A DNA stretch of 64,000 nt, taken from positions 501,001 to 565,000 of the forward strand of contig NZ_CP109434.1 of the NCBI RefSeq assembly GCF_036227105.1. The letters are read 5' to 3'. This document shows positions 9,251 through 20,177 of the stretch, in pieces (the stretch's first letter is position 1; the number at the start of each line of letters is the position of its first letter). A program made the translations under genes and the position numbers. This stretch comes from Amycolatopsis sp. NBC_01488. Lineage in GTDB: Bacteria; Actinomycetota; Actinomycetes; Mycobacteriales; Pseudonocardiaceae. The notes beneath the pieces are model-generated. The model searched no databases and had not been told where the DNA came from. It saw only the letters and a list, made by a program, of their open reading frames with translations.

Positions 9251-9270
9251 TGATTAGGACTCCTTACTAG
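9251..9270. promoter_or_regulatory. Candidate ROK-repressor operator
   Basis: An imperfect palindrome TTAGGA-c-TCCTTA (5 of 6 positions) lies 20 bases upstream of the DUF1479 start and 50 upstream of the ROK regulator start. AT-rich palindromes of this general form are typical operators of ROK repressors. The assignment is by position and resemblance only. Confidence 0.45.
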
Positions 9271-9320
9271 AATGGCCCGGCTACGGTAACCCCTGTCCGT
9301 CCCCCGCCACAAGAGGTGCG

Positions 9321-10436
9321 ATGTCCGACCCCGACCGGCCGCTTCCGCGCCTGGCGATGCTGCGGGCCATGACCGACCGCGCGGTGCTCGACCACGTTTT
9401 CGTCCACGGACGGACCACGCGCGCCGAGCTCGCCGCGACCACCGGGATCTCGAAGCCGACGATCTCCGAGTCGGTCCGCAGGCTCGAGACAGCGGGCGCG
9501 TTGCAGGCGACCGGCACCGACCAGACCGGCCGCCGCGGCCGGATCGCCACGTTCTACGAGCTGGCCGCCGACGCCGGCCGCGTCGTCGCCGCGGAGGTCA
9601 ACCAGCAGGGCATCCGAACGGTGACTACCGATCTGACCGGGGCGGTCCTCGGCACTGAACGGCACCCACCCGACGACCGGCCGGTGACCGCCGCGGTCCG
9701 GGACGCCGTCGCCGCGGCGAGCGGGTCCGGGCCGGGTCCGGTGCGGGCGACCGCGATCTCGGTGGCCAACCCGGTCGACCCGGTCACGCACGAGGTCGTC
9801 GCGCTGCCGGGTTCGCCCTTTCCCGAAGGGCGGCTGCGCGCCGGCGAGATCGGGCGTGACGTTCTGCTGGACAACGACGTCAACTTCTCCGCACTCGCCG
9901 AGCGGCGGGAGGGCGCCGCACGAGAAGCGAAAAGCTTCGCTTACGTCTACGTCGGTGCCGGGCTCGGTGTCAGTCTTTATGTCGGTGATCAGCTCGTGCG
10001 CGGGGCGCACGGACTGGCGGGCGAGATCGGGTACCTGGACAGTTCGGGATCGACGCTTGCCTCGGCCATGGCCGATCAGGGTTTCGGCAGGCCGGACGCG
10101 CCTTCGCTGGACGTCGACGCGATGTTGACCACGCTCGACCAGGCGGACGGCAACGCTGTTGCCGCGGATCGACTACGGCTCCTCGGCGCGACGCTGGGGC
10201 GGGCCGTGGCCGCGATCTGCACGATCGTCGATCCGGATCTGGTGCTGCTCGGCGGCCCGGCGGGGCGCCGGGCGGGTCTCGTTGCCGAAATCCGCCGAAC
10301 GGTCCACGCGGCGGCGCCGGGGCCGGTCCGGGTGGAGGCCGGCGCGGTGACCGACTCGGCGGCACTGCGTGGCGCGCTGTTGTCGGCTCTCGACCACGGT
10401 CGGGATGGCCTGCTCAGGGCCGTCGCCGAAAACTGA
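9321..10436 (+). CDS. ROK family transcriptional regulator
   Basis: A 371-residue repressor. An N-terminal winged helix-turn-helix (about residues 30-62, RAELAATTGISKPTISESVRR) is followed by a sugar-kinase-like ROK domain with the LLDNDVNFSALAE region and GAGLGVSLYVGDQLVRG-type glycine-rich segment. A DPDLVLLGGPAG ATP-site-like motif comes near the end. The classical zinc CxCGxxGC motif is absent, replaced by GEIGYLDSSGST, so sugar-kinase activity is unlikely. ATG 9321 has an AAGAGG ribosome site. It is divergent from the DUF1479 oxygenase and convergent toward a GH2 glycosidase; both are plausible targets. Confidence 0.88.
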   Translation: MSDPDRPLPRLAMLRAMTDRAVLDHVFVHGRTTRAELAATTGISKPTISESVRRLETAGALQATGTDQTGRRGRIATFYELAADAGRVVAAEVNQQGIRTVTTDLTGAVLGTERHPPDDRPVTAAVRDAVAAASGSGPGPVRATAISVANPVDPVTHEVVALPGSPFPEGRLRAGEIGRDVLLDNDVNFSALAERREGAAREAKSFAYVYVGAGLGVSLYVGDQLVRGAHGLAGEIGYLDSSGSTLASAMADQGFGRPDAPSLDVDAMLTTLDQADGNAVAADRLRLLGATLGRAVAAICTIVDPDLVLLGGPAGRRAGLVAEIRRTVHAAAPGPVRVEAGAVTDSAALRGALLSALDHGRDGLLRAVAEN

Positions 10437-10546
10437 CCAGGCGTCGCTCGGCGTCGGGACGCCAGCGCGGCCAGACCACGGTCACGACCACCTACTGACC
10501 AGCCGGCGCCCGGCGCGACTTTGTAGCCGGAATCGACCACGGCCAC

Positions 10547-12310
10547 TCAGGCCGAACCGGCGTCGATCACCGCTCGTGCGCATTTCGCGACCACCTCCGC
10601 GTCGACCTTGAGCACCCGGCGGTCGTACGTCAGCAGGCCGTTGACCTCGTTCTCGACATCGGTCGTCTGGGTGTAGATCGCGCCGGACAGACCACGCTCC
10701 CTCACCACCCGCTCCAGAGCGGCACTCACCTCCGCGTACCGCTCGGTGAGGCGCTCGCGGGTCGGCGTCATTTCGTACGCGTTTGGCGGGCCCGGCCAGC
10801 GGTGGTCGTCCAGCACCAGGCCGAGGCCGCCGTACTCCCCGTCGACGATTGCTCGGCCGTCGACCACCGTCGGGCCGCCCGGGCCGACATACGTGTGGTC
10901 GTCGTAGACGTCGCCCGCACCGGTGTCCGGACGGGAGAAACAGCAGTTGACGCCGCTGTTCGCGATCACCAGGCGGGTCGGGTCGAGCGCTTTGACCAGT
11001 TCCGCGACACGGCCCGTGTCGAACTCGCCCCAGCCCTCGTTGAACGGCACCCAGCCGACGATCGACGGGACCGCCCGCAGTTGAGTGATCATTTCGATCA
11101 ATTCTGCTTCGAACCGCTCACGTGCCCGCGGGACCGGGTCCGGCGCGATGCCGGGCGGGCCGTCGAACGACACCGTCAGCGACGGCATGTCCTGCCAGAC
11201 GACCAGGCCCAGCGTGTCGGCCCAGTAGTACCAGCGCGCCGGCTCGACCTTGACGTGTTTGCGGACGAAGGTGAAGCCCAGCTCTTTGGTCTTCTCGAGA
11301 TCGAAGCGCAGGGCGTCGTCGGTGGGCGCGGTCGAGATGCCGTCCGGCCAGTAGCCCTGGTCGAGCGGGCCGTGCAGAAACGTGGGGCGGCCGTTGAGCG
11401 CGATCCGGGAGCGGCCGTGGTCGTCCGGGAGCAAACCGATCGTGCGGAGACCGGTGTAGCTGCCGACCTCGTCCAGAACCGCGCCATGCCGGTCACGCAG
11501 CTCGACCCGCAGTGTGTAGAGGTGAGGGTCGTCGGGTGTCCAAAGACGTGGTTCGGGAACGTTCACACGCACCGACGTCCCGGCCGCGCCGGCGCCGCGG
11601 GCGACCTCGCCGTCTGTGGTCGAAACGACGACACCGACCTCGGAACCGCCGACGACCTGCGGGAACACGGTCACGCCGGTGAGGTCCGGCGTCAGCTCAA
11701 GTCGTTCGACACGGGATTCGGGCACCGGCTCGAGCCACACCGTCTGCCAGATTCCGGACGACGCCGTGTAGCAGATCCCGCCGGGCGCGTTGCGCTGCTT
11801 GCCGACCGGGAAGGGCTCGATGTCGGTGCGGTCCTCGGCCCGGACGGTCAGCTCCTGCGGCCCCGACGCCCGCAGCACGTCGGTGATGTCCGCGCTGAAC
11901 GCCGTGTAGCCGCCTTCGTGCGTCGCGACGAGCTGGTTGTTGACCCACACCTTCGCCGTCTGGTCGACGGCGCCGAAGTGCAGGAGGACCCGCTGGCCGG
12001 ACCAATCGGCCGGGATCTCGACCAGGCGCCGGTACCAGAGGACCTCGTCGCGTCGGCCGATTCCGGACAACGCCGACTCCGGCGGGAACGGAACCAGGAT
12101 CCGCTCGGCGTAGCCCGACGGCCGTGGTTCGTCCGGCGACGACGGCCAGCCCGCGTACTCCCAGACGCCGTTGAGATTGAGCCAGCGCGGCCGGGTCAGC
12201 TGGGGCCGGGGATACTCGGGCAGGGCGTTGTCCGGGCCGACCTCGGCGGTCCACGGAGTGGCCAGGGGCGGGTCGAGCCGGCGCCAGCCGGTGTCCTCTG
12301 CTGAAGTCAT
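10547..12310 (-). CDS. Glycoside hydrolase family 2 enzyme
   Basis: A 587-residue intracellular-type GH2 enzyme (no signal peptide). The sugar-binding jelly-roll domain comes first (PRWLNLNGVWEYAGW), then the immunoglobulin-like domain. The TIM barrel carries the acid/base motif WVPFNEGWGEFD and a candidate nucleophile in DGEYGGLG. It is shorter than LacZ and closest in layout to beta-glucuronidase or beta-galactosidase relatives. The substrate cannot be fixed. ATG 12310 gives a normal family start. It shares the ROK-DUF1479 neighbourhood and may belong to the same sugar-use island inserted in the methylglucose-polysaccharide locus. Confidence 0.88.
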   Translation of the reverse strand: MTSAEDTGWRRLDPPLATPWTAEVGPDNALPEYPRPQLTRPRWLNLNGVWEYAGWPSSPDEPRPSGYAERILVPFPPESALSGIGRRDEVLWYRRLVEIPADWSGQRVLLHFGAVDQTAKVWVNNQLVATHEGGYTAFSADITDVLRASGPQELTVRAEDRTDIEPFPVGKQRNAPGGICYTASSGIWQTVWLEPVPESRVERLELTPDLTGVTVFPQVVGGSEVGVVVSTTDGEVARGAGAAGTSVRVNVPEPRLWTPDDPHLYTLRVELRDRHGAVLDEVGSYTGLRTIGLLPDDHGRSRIALNGRPTFLHGPLDQGYWPDGISTAPTDDALRFDLEKTKELGFTFVRKHVKVEPARWYYWADTLGLVVWQDMPSLTVSFDGPPGIAPDPVPRARERFEAELIEMITQLRAVPSIVGWVPFNEGWGEFDTGRVAELVKALDPTRLVIANSGVNCCFSRPDTGAGDVYDDHTYVGPGGPTVVDGRAIVDGEYGGLGLVLDDHRWPGPPNAYEMTPTRERLTERYAEVSAALERVVRERGLSGAIYTQTTDVENEVNGLLTYDRRVLKVDAEVVAKCARAVIDAGSA

Positions 12311-12435
12311 CCCCGCCGATGGTGGCAGAGATCGCGAGACCCGCCAGTGAGTCGGATCACATTCCGAACTGGATCTGGCCGGTCGGCTGGCACGGGTGCC
12401 GCCAAGCCCTTCCGACTCGCGAGTAACCTCTGCCC

Positions 12436-13713
12436 ATGCGTGTGCTGATGCTGTCCTGGGAGTACCCGCCAGTGGCCATCGGTGGCCTGGCCCGGCACGT
12501 GCACGCGCTCGCTTGTCACCTTTCGCGACAAGGCCACGAGGTCGTCGTCCTCTGCCGGCACGCGGCCGGCACCGACGCCGGGACGCACCCGCGCACCGAC
12601 CGCGTCGTCGAGGGCGTGCGGATCATCCGGGTCGCCGAGGACCCGATGCACGTGACGTTCGAACGCGACCTCGTCGCGTGGACGCTCGCCATGGGACACG
12701 CCATGATCCGCGCCGCGCAGGACCTGCTGCGCGGCTGGCAGCCCGATGTCGTCCACGCGCACGACTGGCTGGTCGCACACCCGGCCATCGCGATCGCCGA
12801 GGCCGCGCGGGTGCCGTTGGTCGGCACGATCCACGCGACCGAGGCCGGCAGGCACTCCGGCTGGCTGTCGCACCCGCTGAACCAGCAAGTTCACTCGGTC
12901 GAGTGGTGGCTCGCGAACCGCGCCGACGCGTTGATCACCTGCTCGCAGGCCATGCGCCGCGAGGTCGCGCACCTCTTCGAGGTCGAGGCCGGCGACGTCA
13001 CGGTGATCCACAACGGCATCGAGGAACGCGGCTGGCAGGTGCCGGCGAAGGAGATCGCGCGGGCGCGTGAGGTCTACAGCCCGGCCGGTGCGCCGCTGTT
13101 GCTCTATTTCGGACGGCTCGAGTGGGAGAAGGGCGTGCAGGACCTGCTGGCCGCGCTGCCCCGCATCCGGCGGCGGCACCCCGGCACGCGGGTGGTCGTC
13201 GCCGGAAAAGGACGACACTTCGACGAGCTGGTCGAGCAGTCGCGGAAGCTGCGGGTGCGGCGCGCGGTCGACTTCGTCGGGCACCTGTCGGACCGCGACC
13301 TGCGGGCGGCGCTGGCCGCGGCCGACGCCGTGGTGCTGCCCAGCCGGTACGAGCCGTTCGGGATCGTCGCGCTCGAAGCCGCGGCGGCGAAGGCACCGCT
13401 GGTCGCGTCCACGGCCGGCGGGCTCGGCGAGGTCGTGGTGCACGGCGAGACCGGGCTGGCGTTCAGCCCGGGCGACGTCGGTGCGCTGGCCGACGCGGTG
13501 ACCACGGTCCTCGACGACGCGGACGCGGCAGCCGAGCGGGCGCGGGCGGCGCAGTCCCGGCTGGCCGCGGACTTCGACTGGGGCCGGATCGCCGAAGCGA
13601 CCGTCGCGGTCTACCGGCGAGCGAAGGCGGGTGAGCCAGTGGAGCTGCCGCGGCCGAAGATCGCGACCGGCAACGCCTTCGAGCCGGTCGCGGCCGGGGT
13701 GCCGGTACTGTAG
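12436..13713 (+). CDS. GT4 glycosyltransferase (Rv3032-like alpha-1,4-glucosyltransferase)
   Basis: A 425-residue GT-B family 4 enzyme. The N-terminal WEYPPVAIGGLARHVH glycine loop, HAHDWL, the FGRLEWEKGV hinge and the donor-site motif PSRYEPFGIVALEAAA are all intact. The E-x7-E retaining motif is in the last. This is the architecture of Rv3032, the elongating glucosyltransferase of methylglucose lipopolysaccharide and alpha-glucan in mycobacteria. A TAACCT hexamer seven bases before the ATG suggests a leaderless transcript. It would work with the GH57 branching enzyme and methyltransferases of this window, though 5 kb of other genes now separate them. Confidence 0.9.
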   Translation: MRVLMLSWEYPPVAIGGLARHVHALACHLSRQGHEVVVLCRHAAGTDAGTHPRTDRVVEGVRIIRVAEDPMHVTFERDLVAWTLAMGHAMIRAAQDLLRGWQPDVVHAHDWLVAHPAIAIAEAARVPLVGTIHATEAGRHSGWLSHPLNQQVHSVEWWLANRADALITCSQAMRREVAHLFEVEAGDVTVIHNGIEERGWQVPAKEIARAREVYSPAGAPLLLYFGRLEWEKGVQDLLAALPRIRRRHPGTRVVVAGKGRHFDELVEQSRKLRVRRAVDFVGHLSDRDLRAALAAADAVVLPSRYEPFGIVALEAAAAKAPLVASTAGGLGEVVVHGETGLAFSPGDVGALADAVTTVLDDADAAAERARAAQSRLAADFDWGRIAEATVAVYRRAKAGEPVELPRPKIATGNAFEPVAAGVPVL

Positions 13714-13828
13714 GTAGCCGAGTCCGGCACGATGCTGCCGCGGCGACAAGGTATCGCGGGCGGCCGCGCCTGCACGGGCGACGCAACCCGGCTAGTGCGG
13801 CACCAGGTCGAATCGGTGCGGCAGCCGC

Positions 13829-13850
13829 CGTGGTCCACCTGCGGACCACG
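13829..13850. repeat. Hairpin cgtggtcc-N6-ggaccacg
   Basis: A perfect 8-bp inverted repeat lies 115 bases past the glycosyltransferase stop. It could be a terminator, but its GTGGTC/GACCAC arms match the hairpin repeats at 35.4-35.8 kb and 10.5 kb. The rest of 13714-13924 shows nothing else recognisable. Confidence 0.5.
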
Positions 13851-13924
13851 CCAGGTGAGCGGTGAAGGCACCGCAGTCGACGCCACGGACCCTGCGAGAA
13901 GCCGAACTGTAGGTAGCGACCCGC

Positions 13925-14053
13925 TCAGAAGTGGCAGGGCCGGACGCAGTCCGAGTGCGCCGAGGTGGGCGCGGACGTGGTCACGACGGCGCCGAAAGAG
14001 AAGGACAACACGACGAACACGGTGGCGACGACAGCTCTCAACCTGCTGCTCAT
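13925..14053 (-). CDS. Predicted 42-residue secreted peptide
   Basis: A short ORF from ATG 14053 with a GAGGAG ribosome site five bases upstream. It encodes MSSRLRAVVATVFVVLSFSF followed by GAVVTTSAPTSA, a complete signal peptide with a likely cleavage after an Ala-x-Ala-type site. A tiny mature tail with two cysteines (HSDCVRPCHF) would remain. I do not recognise the family. The clear ribosome site, signal-peptide design and cysteine pair favour a real gene, but 42 codons are little evidence. It lies alone in a 460-bp gap between the GT4 gene and a methyltransferase. Confidence 0.5.
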   Translation of the reverse strand: MSSRLRAVVATVFVVLSFSFGAVVTTSAPTSAHSDCVRPCHF

Positions 14054-14172
14054 GGGGACTCCTCGGGAAGGCCAGCGCAAGGAAGCGCCTCGCAGCGAGC
14101 ATCCGCGCCGGTTCCCGGGGAAACAATAAGCGGAACACTACGGGTCGGTACCCATTCGCCTTCCGTGATCGG

Positions 14173-14952
14173 TCACCGGGTTCCAGTCAAGATGCGGACG
14201 CGGACCTGTTCCCGCAGTGGTCCGTACGGCGACAACGCCGCGCGGACGCGCTCGGTGAACGCCGGTCGCTCCTCGGGCGCAGGCAGCTGGGACGGGTTCA
14301 TTGCCGAAAAAACGCCACCGGCGATCTCCTCGACAGTCAGCGACGCGTCGTACGTGACGACCTGGGCGTCGACCGCGTATCCCGCCGCCGCGAGAGCGTC
14401 CGCGTAGCGCGTCTGGCTCGCGTCGTCCGTTCCGCACGTGCGGTGGACCGGTGTCCCCAAATACGACGAGACCACCTCGCGCAACGCGGCCGACCATGCC
14501 GTGTCCTGGAGCCACAGCGGCTCGCCGTTGGTCACCACCGCGACGCCGCCGCCCGGACGCAGCAGCGGGCGCGCCGCGGTGAACAGCTTCGCGTGGTCCA
14601 TCCAGTGCAACGCCTGGGCCACCGTCACCGCGGCCAGCCGACGCGGACCGAGGGCCGGCGTCAGCGCGCCGATGTCGGGGTCCGCGCCCAACAGCCAGCT
14701 CACGTTCGGCAGCGAAGTCGCCTTGCGGGCCTGGTCGAGCATCGCCGGTTCCGGGTCCATGCCCAGCACCGCGCCCACCCGGGGCGCCAGCACTCGGGTG
14801 AGCTGGCCGGTGCCGCAGCCGAGGTCGAGCACGACGTCGTCGCGCGTCAGTCCGAACGCCGTCGCCAGCGCGTCCGCCACCGTGGGCGGGTAGCCGCGGC
14901 GGAATCGCTGGTAGTACTCGCTCACTTCGCCGCCGAACGCCGGTTCCGTCAT
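14173..14952 (-). CDS. Class I SAM-dependent methyltransferase
   Basis: A 259-residue methyltransferase. SAM motif I is LDLGCGTGQLTRVLA, motif II is GMDPEPAML, and QALHWMDHAK is the motif typical of the small-molecule Methyltransf_11 group. The C-terminal half is helical and less conserved. No product-specific neighbour is present: it lies between the putative secreted peptide and an NTF2-like gene, all on the minus strand. The substrate is unknown. Confidence 0.82.
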   Translation of the reverse strand: MTEPAFGGEVSEYYQRFRRGYPPTVADALATAFGLTRDDVVLDLGCGTGQLTRVLAPRVGAVLGMDPEPAMLDQARKATSLPNVSWLLGADPDIGALTPALGPRRLAAVTVAQALHWMDHAKLFTAARPLLRPGGGVAVVTNGEPLWLQDTAWSAALREVVSSYLGTPVHRTCGTDDASQTRYADALAAAGYAVDAQVVTYDASLTVEEIAGGVFSAMNPSQLPAPEERPAFTERVRAALSPYGPLREQVRVRILTGTR

Positions 14953-15008
14953 GGCACGAGCATGCCCACGGCCTGGTGCGACAAGGGCCGGTTACGCCCG
15001 AAGCGGAT

Positions 15009-15467
15009 TCAGAAGACCGGCAGCAGGACGCCGTGCTCGGACTCCGGGCGGGGGCCGAAGATCCGGCGGTCGGACGCTGCGATCGGCACGTCGTTGATGC
15101 TCGCCTCGCGCCGCCGCATCAGGCCTTCGTCGCTGAACTCCCACAGCTCGTTGCCGTAGCTGCGGAACCACTGGCCGTCGGCGTCGCGGGACTCGTACTG
15201 GAACCGGACGCCGATGCGGTTGCCGCGAAAGCCCCACAACTCCTTGCGCAGCGCGTAGTCCAGCTCGCGCTCCCACTTCGCGGTCAGGAACCTGACGATC
15301 TCCGCGCGGCCCACGACGTGCTGGTCGCGATTGCGCCACACCGAATCCTCCGTGTAGGCCAACGAGACGCGCTCGGGGTCGCGGGTGTTCCACGCGTCCT
15401 CGGCGGCCTGGACCTTCTGGCGGGCGGTGTCCTCGTCGAACGGCGGGAACGGCGGGCGCGGGGTCAT
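15009..15467 (-). CDS. NTF2-like protein, DUF1348 family
   Basis: A 152-residue SnoaL/NTF2-fold protein. The DUF1348 signature is clear: [43 protein letters not shown] and [13 protein letters not shown]. Family members form cone-shaped pockets and are often single-domain enzymes or ligand binders; the role here is unknown. ATG 15467 has a strong AAGGAG ribosome site, so the longer open frame is ignored. It is divergent from a TetR repressor with two palindromic operators in the 91-bp gap, and is therefore very probably its target. Confidence 0.88.
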   Translation of the reverse strand: MTPRPPFPPFDEDTARQKVQAAEDAWNTRDPERVSLAYTEDSVWRNRDQHVVGRAEIVRFLTAKWERELDYALRKELWGFRGNRIGVRFQYESRDADGQWFRSYGNELWEFSDEGLMRRREASINDVPIAASDRRIFGPRPESEHGVLLPVF

Positions 15468-15487
15468 GGCAGCTCCTTCGGAGACAT

Positions 15488-15539
15488 GGAGAACGTGCGT
15501 TCTCCAGCTACCCCGGTAGAGTAGAGAACGCTCATTCTC
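15488..15539. promoter_or_regulatory. Twin TetR operators
   Basis: GGAGAACG-tg-CGTTCTCC (15488-15505) is a perfect 18-bp palindrome. GAGAACG-ct-CATTCTC (15524-15539) is a second copy with one mismatch, its centre 35 bp away. Both lie in the intergenic region between the DUF1348 gene and tetR. They are the obvious binding sites for the adjacent TetR protein, covering both promoters. Confidence 0.8.
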
Positions 15540-15558
15540 CCCACCAGAGGCAGGTGAC

Positions 15559-16095
15559 ATGACCCTCACGGAGGCGACCGACCGGCTCCTGGAAGCCGCC
15601 GAGGAGCTCTTCTACGCCCACGGCGTCCAGGCCGTCGGGATGGACGCCGTCCGCGCGCGCTCGGGTGTCTCGCTCAAGCGGCTCTACCAGCTGTTCCCGG
15701 CGAAGAAAGACCTGGTCGAGGCCTATCTCCGGCGCCGCGACGCACGCTGGCGGGCGTCGTTGCGCGAATTCGTCCACGCCCGCGGCGACGACCCGCTCGC
15801 CGTGTTCGGCTGGCTGCGGAACTGGTTCTCCGAGCCCGGCTTCCGAGGCTGCGCGTTCATCAACTCGTTCGGCGAGTTCGGCGAACCGGCGCCGGGCGTC
15901 GCGGCGGCGATCCGCGAGCACAAGGACCAGGTCCGGGTTTACCTGCGTGGTCTCATTTCCGACGAAACCACTGCTGACCAGCTGTTCTCCCTCGTCGAAG
16001 GCGCGACCGTGCTCGCCGCGATCACCGGCGACCCGGGCGAAGCGACGAAAGCCCGCGAAGCAGCGAAGGTGCTACTGGCTCACTCACAGCAGTAG
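15559..16095 (+). CDS. TetR family transcriptional repressor
   Basis: A 178-residue repressor. An N-terminal helix-turn-helix of about 45 residues ([20 protein letters not shown], then [23 protein letters not shown]) is followed by a helical ligand domain containing the [14 protein letters not shown] motif. That motif is seen in the TetR group related to YxaF/LmrA. It probably represses itself and the divergent DUF1348 gene through the twin operators. Its 3' end overlaps the convergent DUF899 gene by 16 bp. Confidence 0.9.
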   Translation: MTLTEATDRLLEAAEELFYAHGVQAVGMDAVRARSGVSLKRLYQLFPAKKDLVEAYLRRRDARWRASLREFVHARGDDPLAVFGWLRNWFSEPGFRGCAFINSFGEFGEPAPGVAAAIREHKDQVRVYLRGLISDETTADQLFSLVEGATVLAAITGDPGEATKAREAAKVLLAHSQQ

Positions 16096-16802
16096 TCGAG
16101 CTGCTCGTCCCAGTCGACGCCGCGGCCGGCGGGGGTGAGGTCGAACAGGTTCCAGACCGGCTCGAGCGTGCCGAGGTGGCGCGGGTCCTGGCCGGGTTCG
16201 GCCGGCGCGTACAGCAGCTCCGAACCCCAGAAGTGCCGAACGCCGCCGTCCTCGCGCCGGAAGACGTTGACCATCGGGCGCGCGCTGCCGTCTTCGGTCT
16301 CGGCGTGGTAGTCGCGGCTGAACGTCGTGCCGGCGCAGGAGAACAGCCGCAAGCGGCGCCAGCCGCGTTCCGCCGCGAAGGTCGTCAGGTGCTCAACCGG
16401 CGCCCGGGCGACGACGACGAAGTCCGCGTGCGGCGAGACGTGCTCCACCGCGCCGTCGAGCTGATCGAGCAACGCCGTGCAGGACGGGCACGGGCCCTGG
16501 TCGAGCGGCAGCTGGGCACTGTCACCCGACGACGGACCGGGCCGGTCGTCGATCGGGTCCCGCGGGAACATGAAGTGGTAGGCGATCACCGTGTCGTTGC
16601 CCGGGGAGAACAGCTCCGACAGACGGACGGCGCCATCGCCGCCCTGGAAGACGTAATCCTCCGGCACGAGGCCGCCGGGCGGGAGGGCGCGGCGTTGTTC
16701 GGCCACCGCCTCCATCTCGTGGCGCAGCGCGGCTTCCCGGTCCAGCAGACGGTCACGCGCGGCGCGGTACTCGGGCGTTTCGCCCGGGAAGCTCAGGCTC
16801 AT
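16080..16802 (-). CDS. DUF899 thioredoxin-fold protein
   Basis: A 240-residue member of DUF899, a family with a thioredoxin-like fold. It has the expected FPGETPEYRAARDRLLDREAALR start, YHFMFPRD, the CPSCTALLDQL Cys-x-x-Cys motif, and SRDYHAETEDG. The CxxC suggests redox activity; no substrate is established for the family. ATG 16802 (MSLSFPGE) is chosen because upstream in-frame sequence is arginine-rich and unlike the family. Confidence 0.85.
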   Translation of the reverse strand: MSLSFPGETPEYRAARDRLLDREAALRHEMEAVAEQRRALPPGGLVPEDYVFQGGDGAVRLSELFSPGNDTVIAYHFMFPRDPIDDRPGPSSGDSAQLPLDQGPCPSCTALLDQLDGAVEHVSPHADFVVVARAPVEHLTTFAAERGWRRLRLFSCAGTTFSRDYHAETEDGSARPMVNVFRREDGGVRHFWGSELLYAPAEPGQDPRHLGTLEPVWNLFDLTPAGRGVDWDEQLDYCCE

Positions 16803-16891
16803 CCTCGAAAAGTACAACGAAACCGGCCCGGCGACGGGGAGCCGCCGTCGCCGGACCAGTTTCGAACCACACCATCCCAACCAGTGTGGAT

Positions 16892-16923
16892 CCGGCCGCC
16901 CCTCGTCAGGTAGGGGCGGCCGG
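16892..16923 (-). terminator. Terminator after aceB
   Basis: A perfect 11-bp stem (ccggccgcccc / ggggcggccgg) with a 10-base loop lies 48 bases past the malate synthase stop. Confidence 0.8.
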
Positions 16924-16970
16924 GGCTCGAAGCACTCGTTACCGCCGAGAGCGCATCGAACGCAGCCCTG

Positions 16971-18578
<1,608 letters not shown>

Positions 18579-18624
18579 GGGGTGCCTCCGCGAGCTGTGG
18601 GCAGGGAAGGAAGAAGGGAGGGAC

Positions 18625-18660
18625 GCGGCCTGACGACGGAGGGGGGCGCCGTCAGGCCGC
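18625..18660 (-). terminator. Hairpin between aceA and aceB
   Basis: A perfect 11-bp inverted repeat (gcggcctgacg / cgtcaggccgc, 14-base loop) starts nine bases after the aceA stop and 47 bases before the aceB start. It may terminate or attenuate aceA transcripts, or stabilise their 3' ends. Confidence 0.7.
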
Positions 18661-18668
18661 GGCCGGGA

Positions 18669-19949
<1,281 letters not shown>

Positions 19950-19963
19950 CGGTACTCCCGGTG

Positions 19964-20103
19964 TTGCGAAGTTTGCGATTGCTCGCCTTGCCTGACTTGA
20001 CCCTCGCACGGCTGGGAAAATTCGGTCCAGCTGTCCAACTTGCCAATTTGTGCGAAGGGTCCGTAGGCTCTTTGCAAAGGTTGCGAATCGACTGGTTCGC
20101 AAC
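19964..20103. promoter_or_regulatory. Cluster of RamB-like boxes between aceA and the regulator
   Basis: Related half-sites recur: TTGCGAA (19964), TTTGCGA (19972), GTGCGAA (20051), palindromic TTTGCAAA (20071), and an 8-bp perfect inverted repeat GTTGCGAA-N8-TTCGCAAC (20080-20103). Corynebacterial and mycobacterial RamB binds motifs built on a TTTGCAAA core, so these are the expected operators of the neighbouring RamB homologue. Confidence 0.7.
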
Positions 20104-20177
20104 GGATCGAAAATCCGCGTTCTTGACCGTTCACGTAACCGTTCACGACCGGAAACCTTCCGGAGAGGTGGCCTCGA

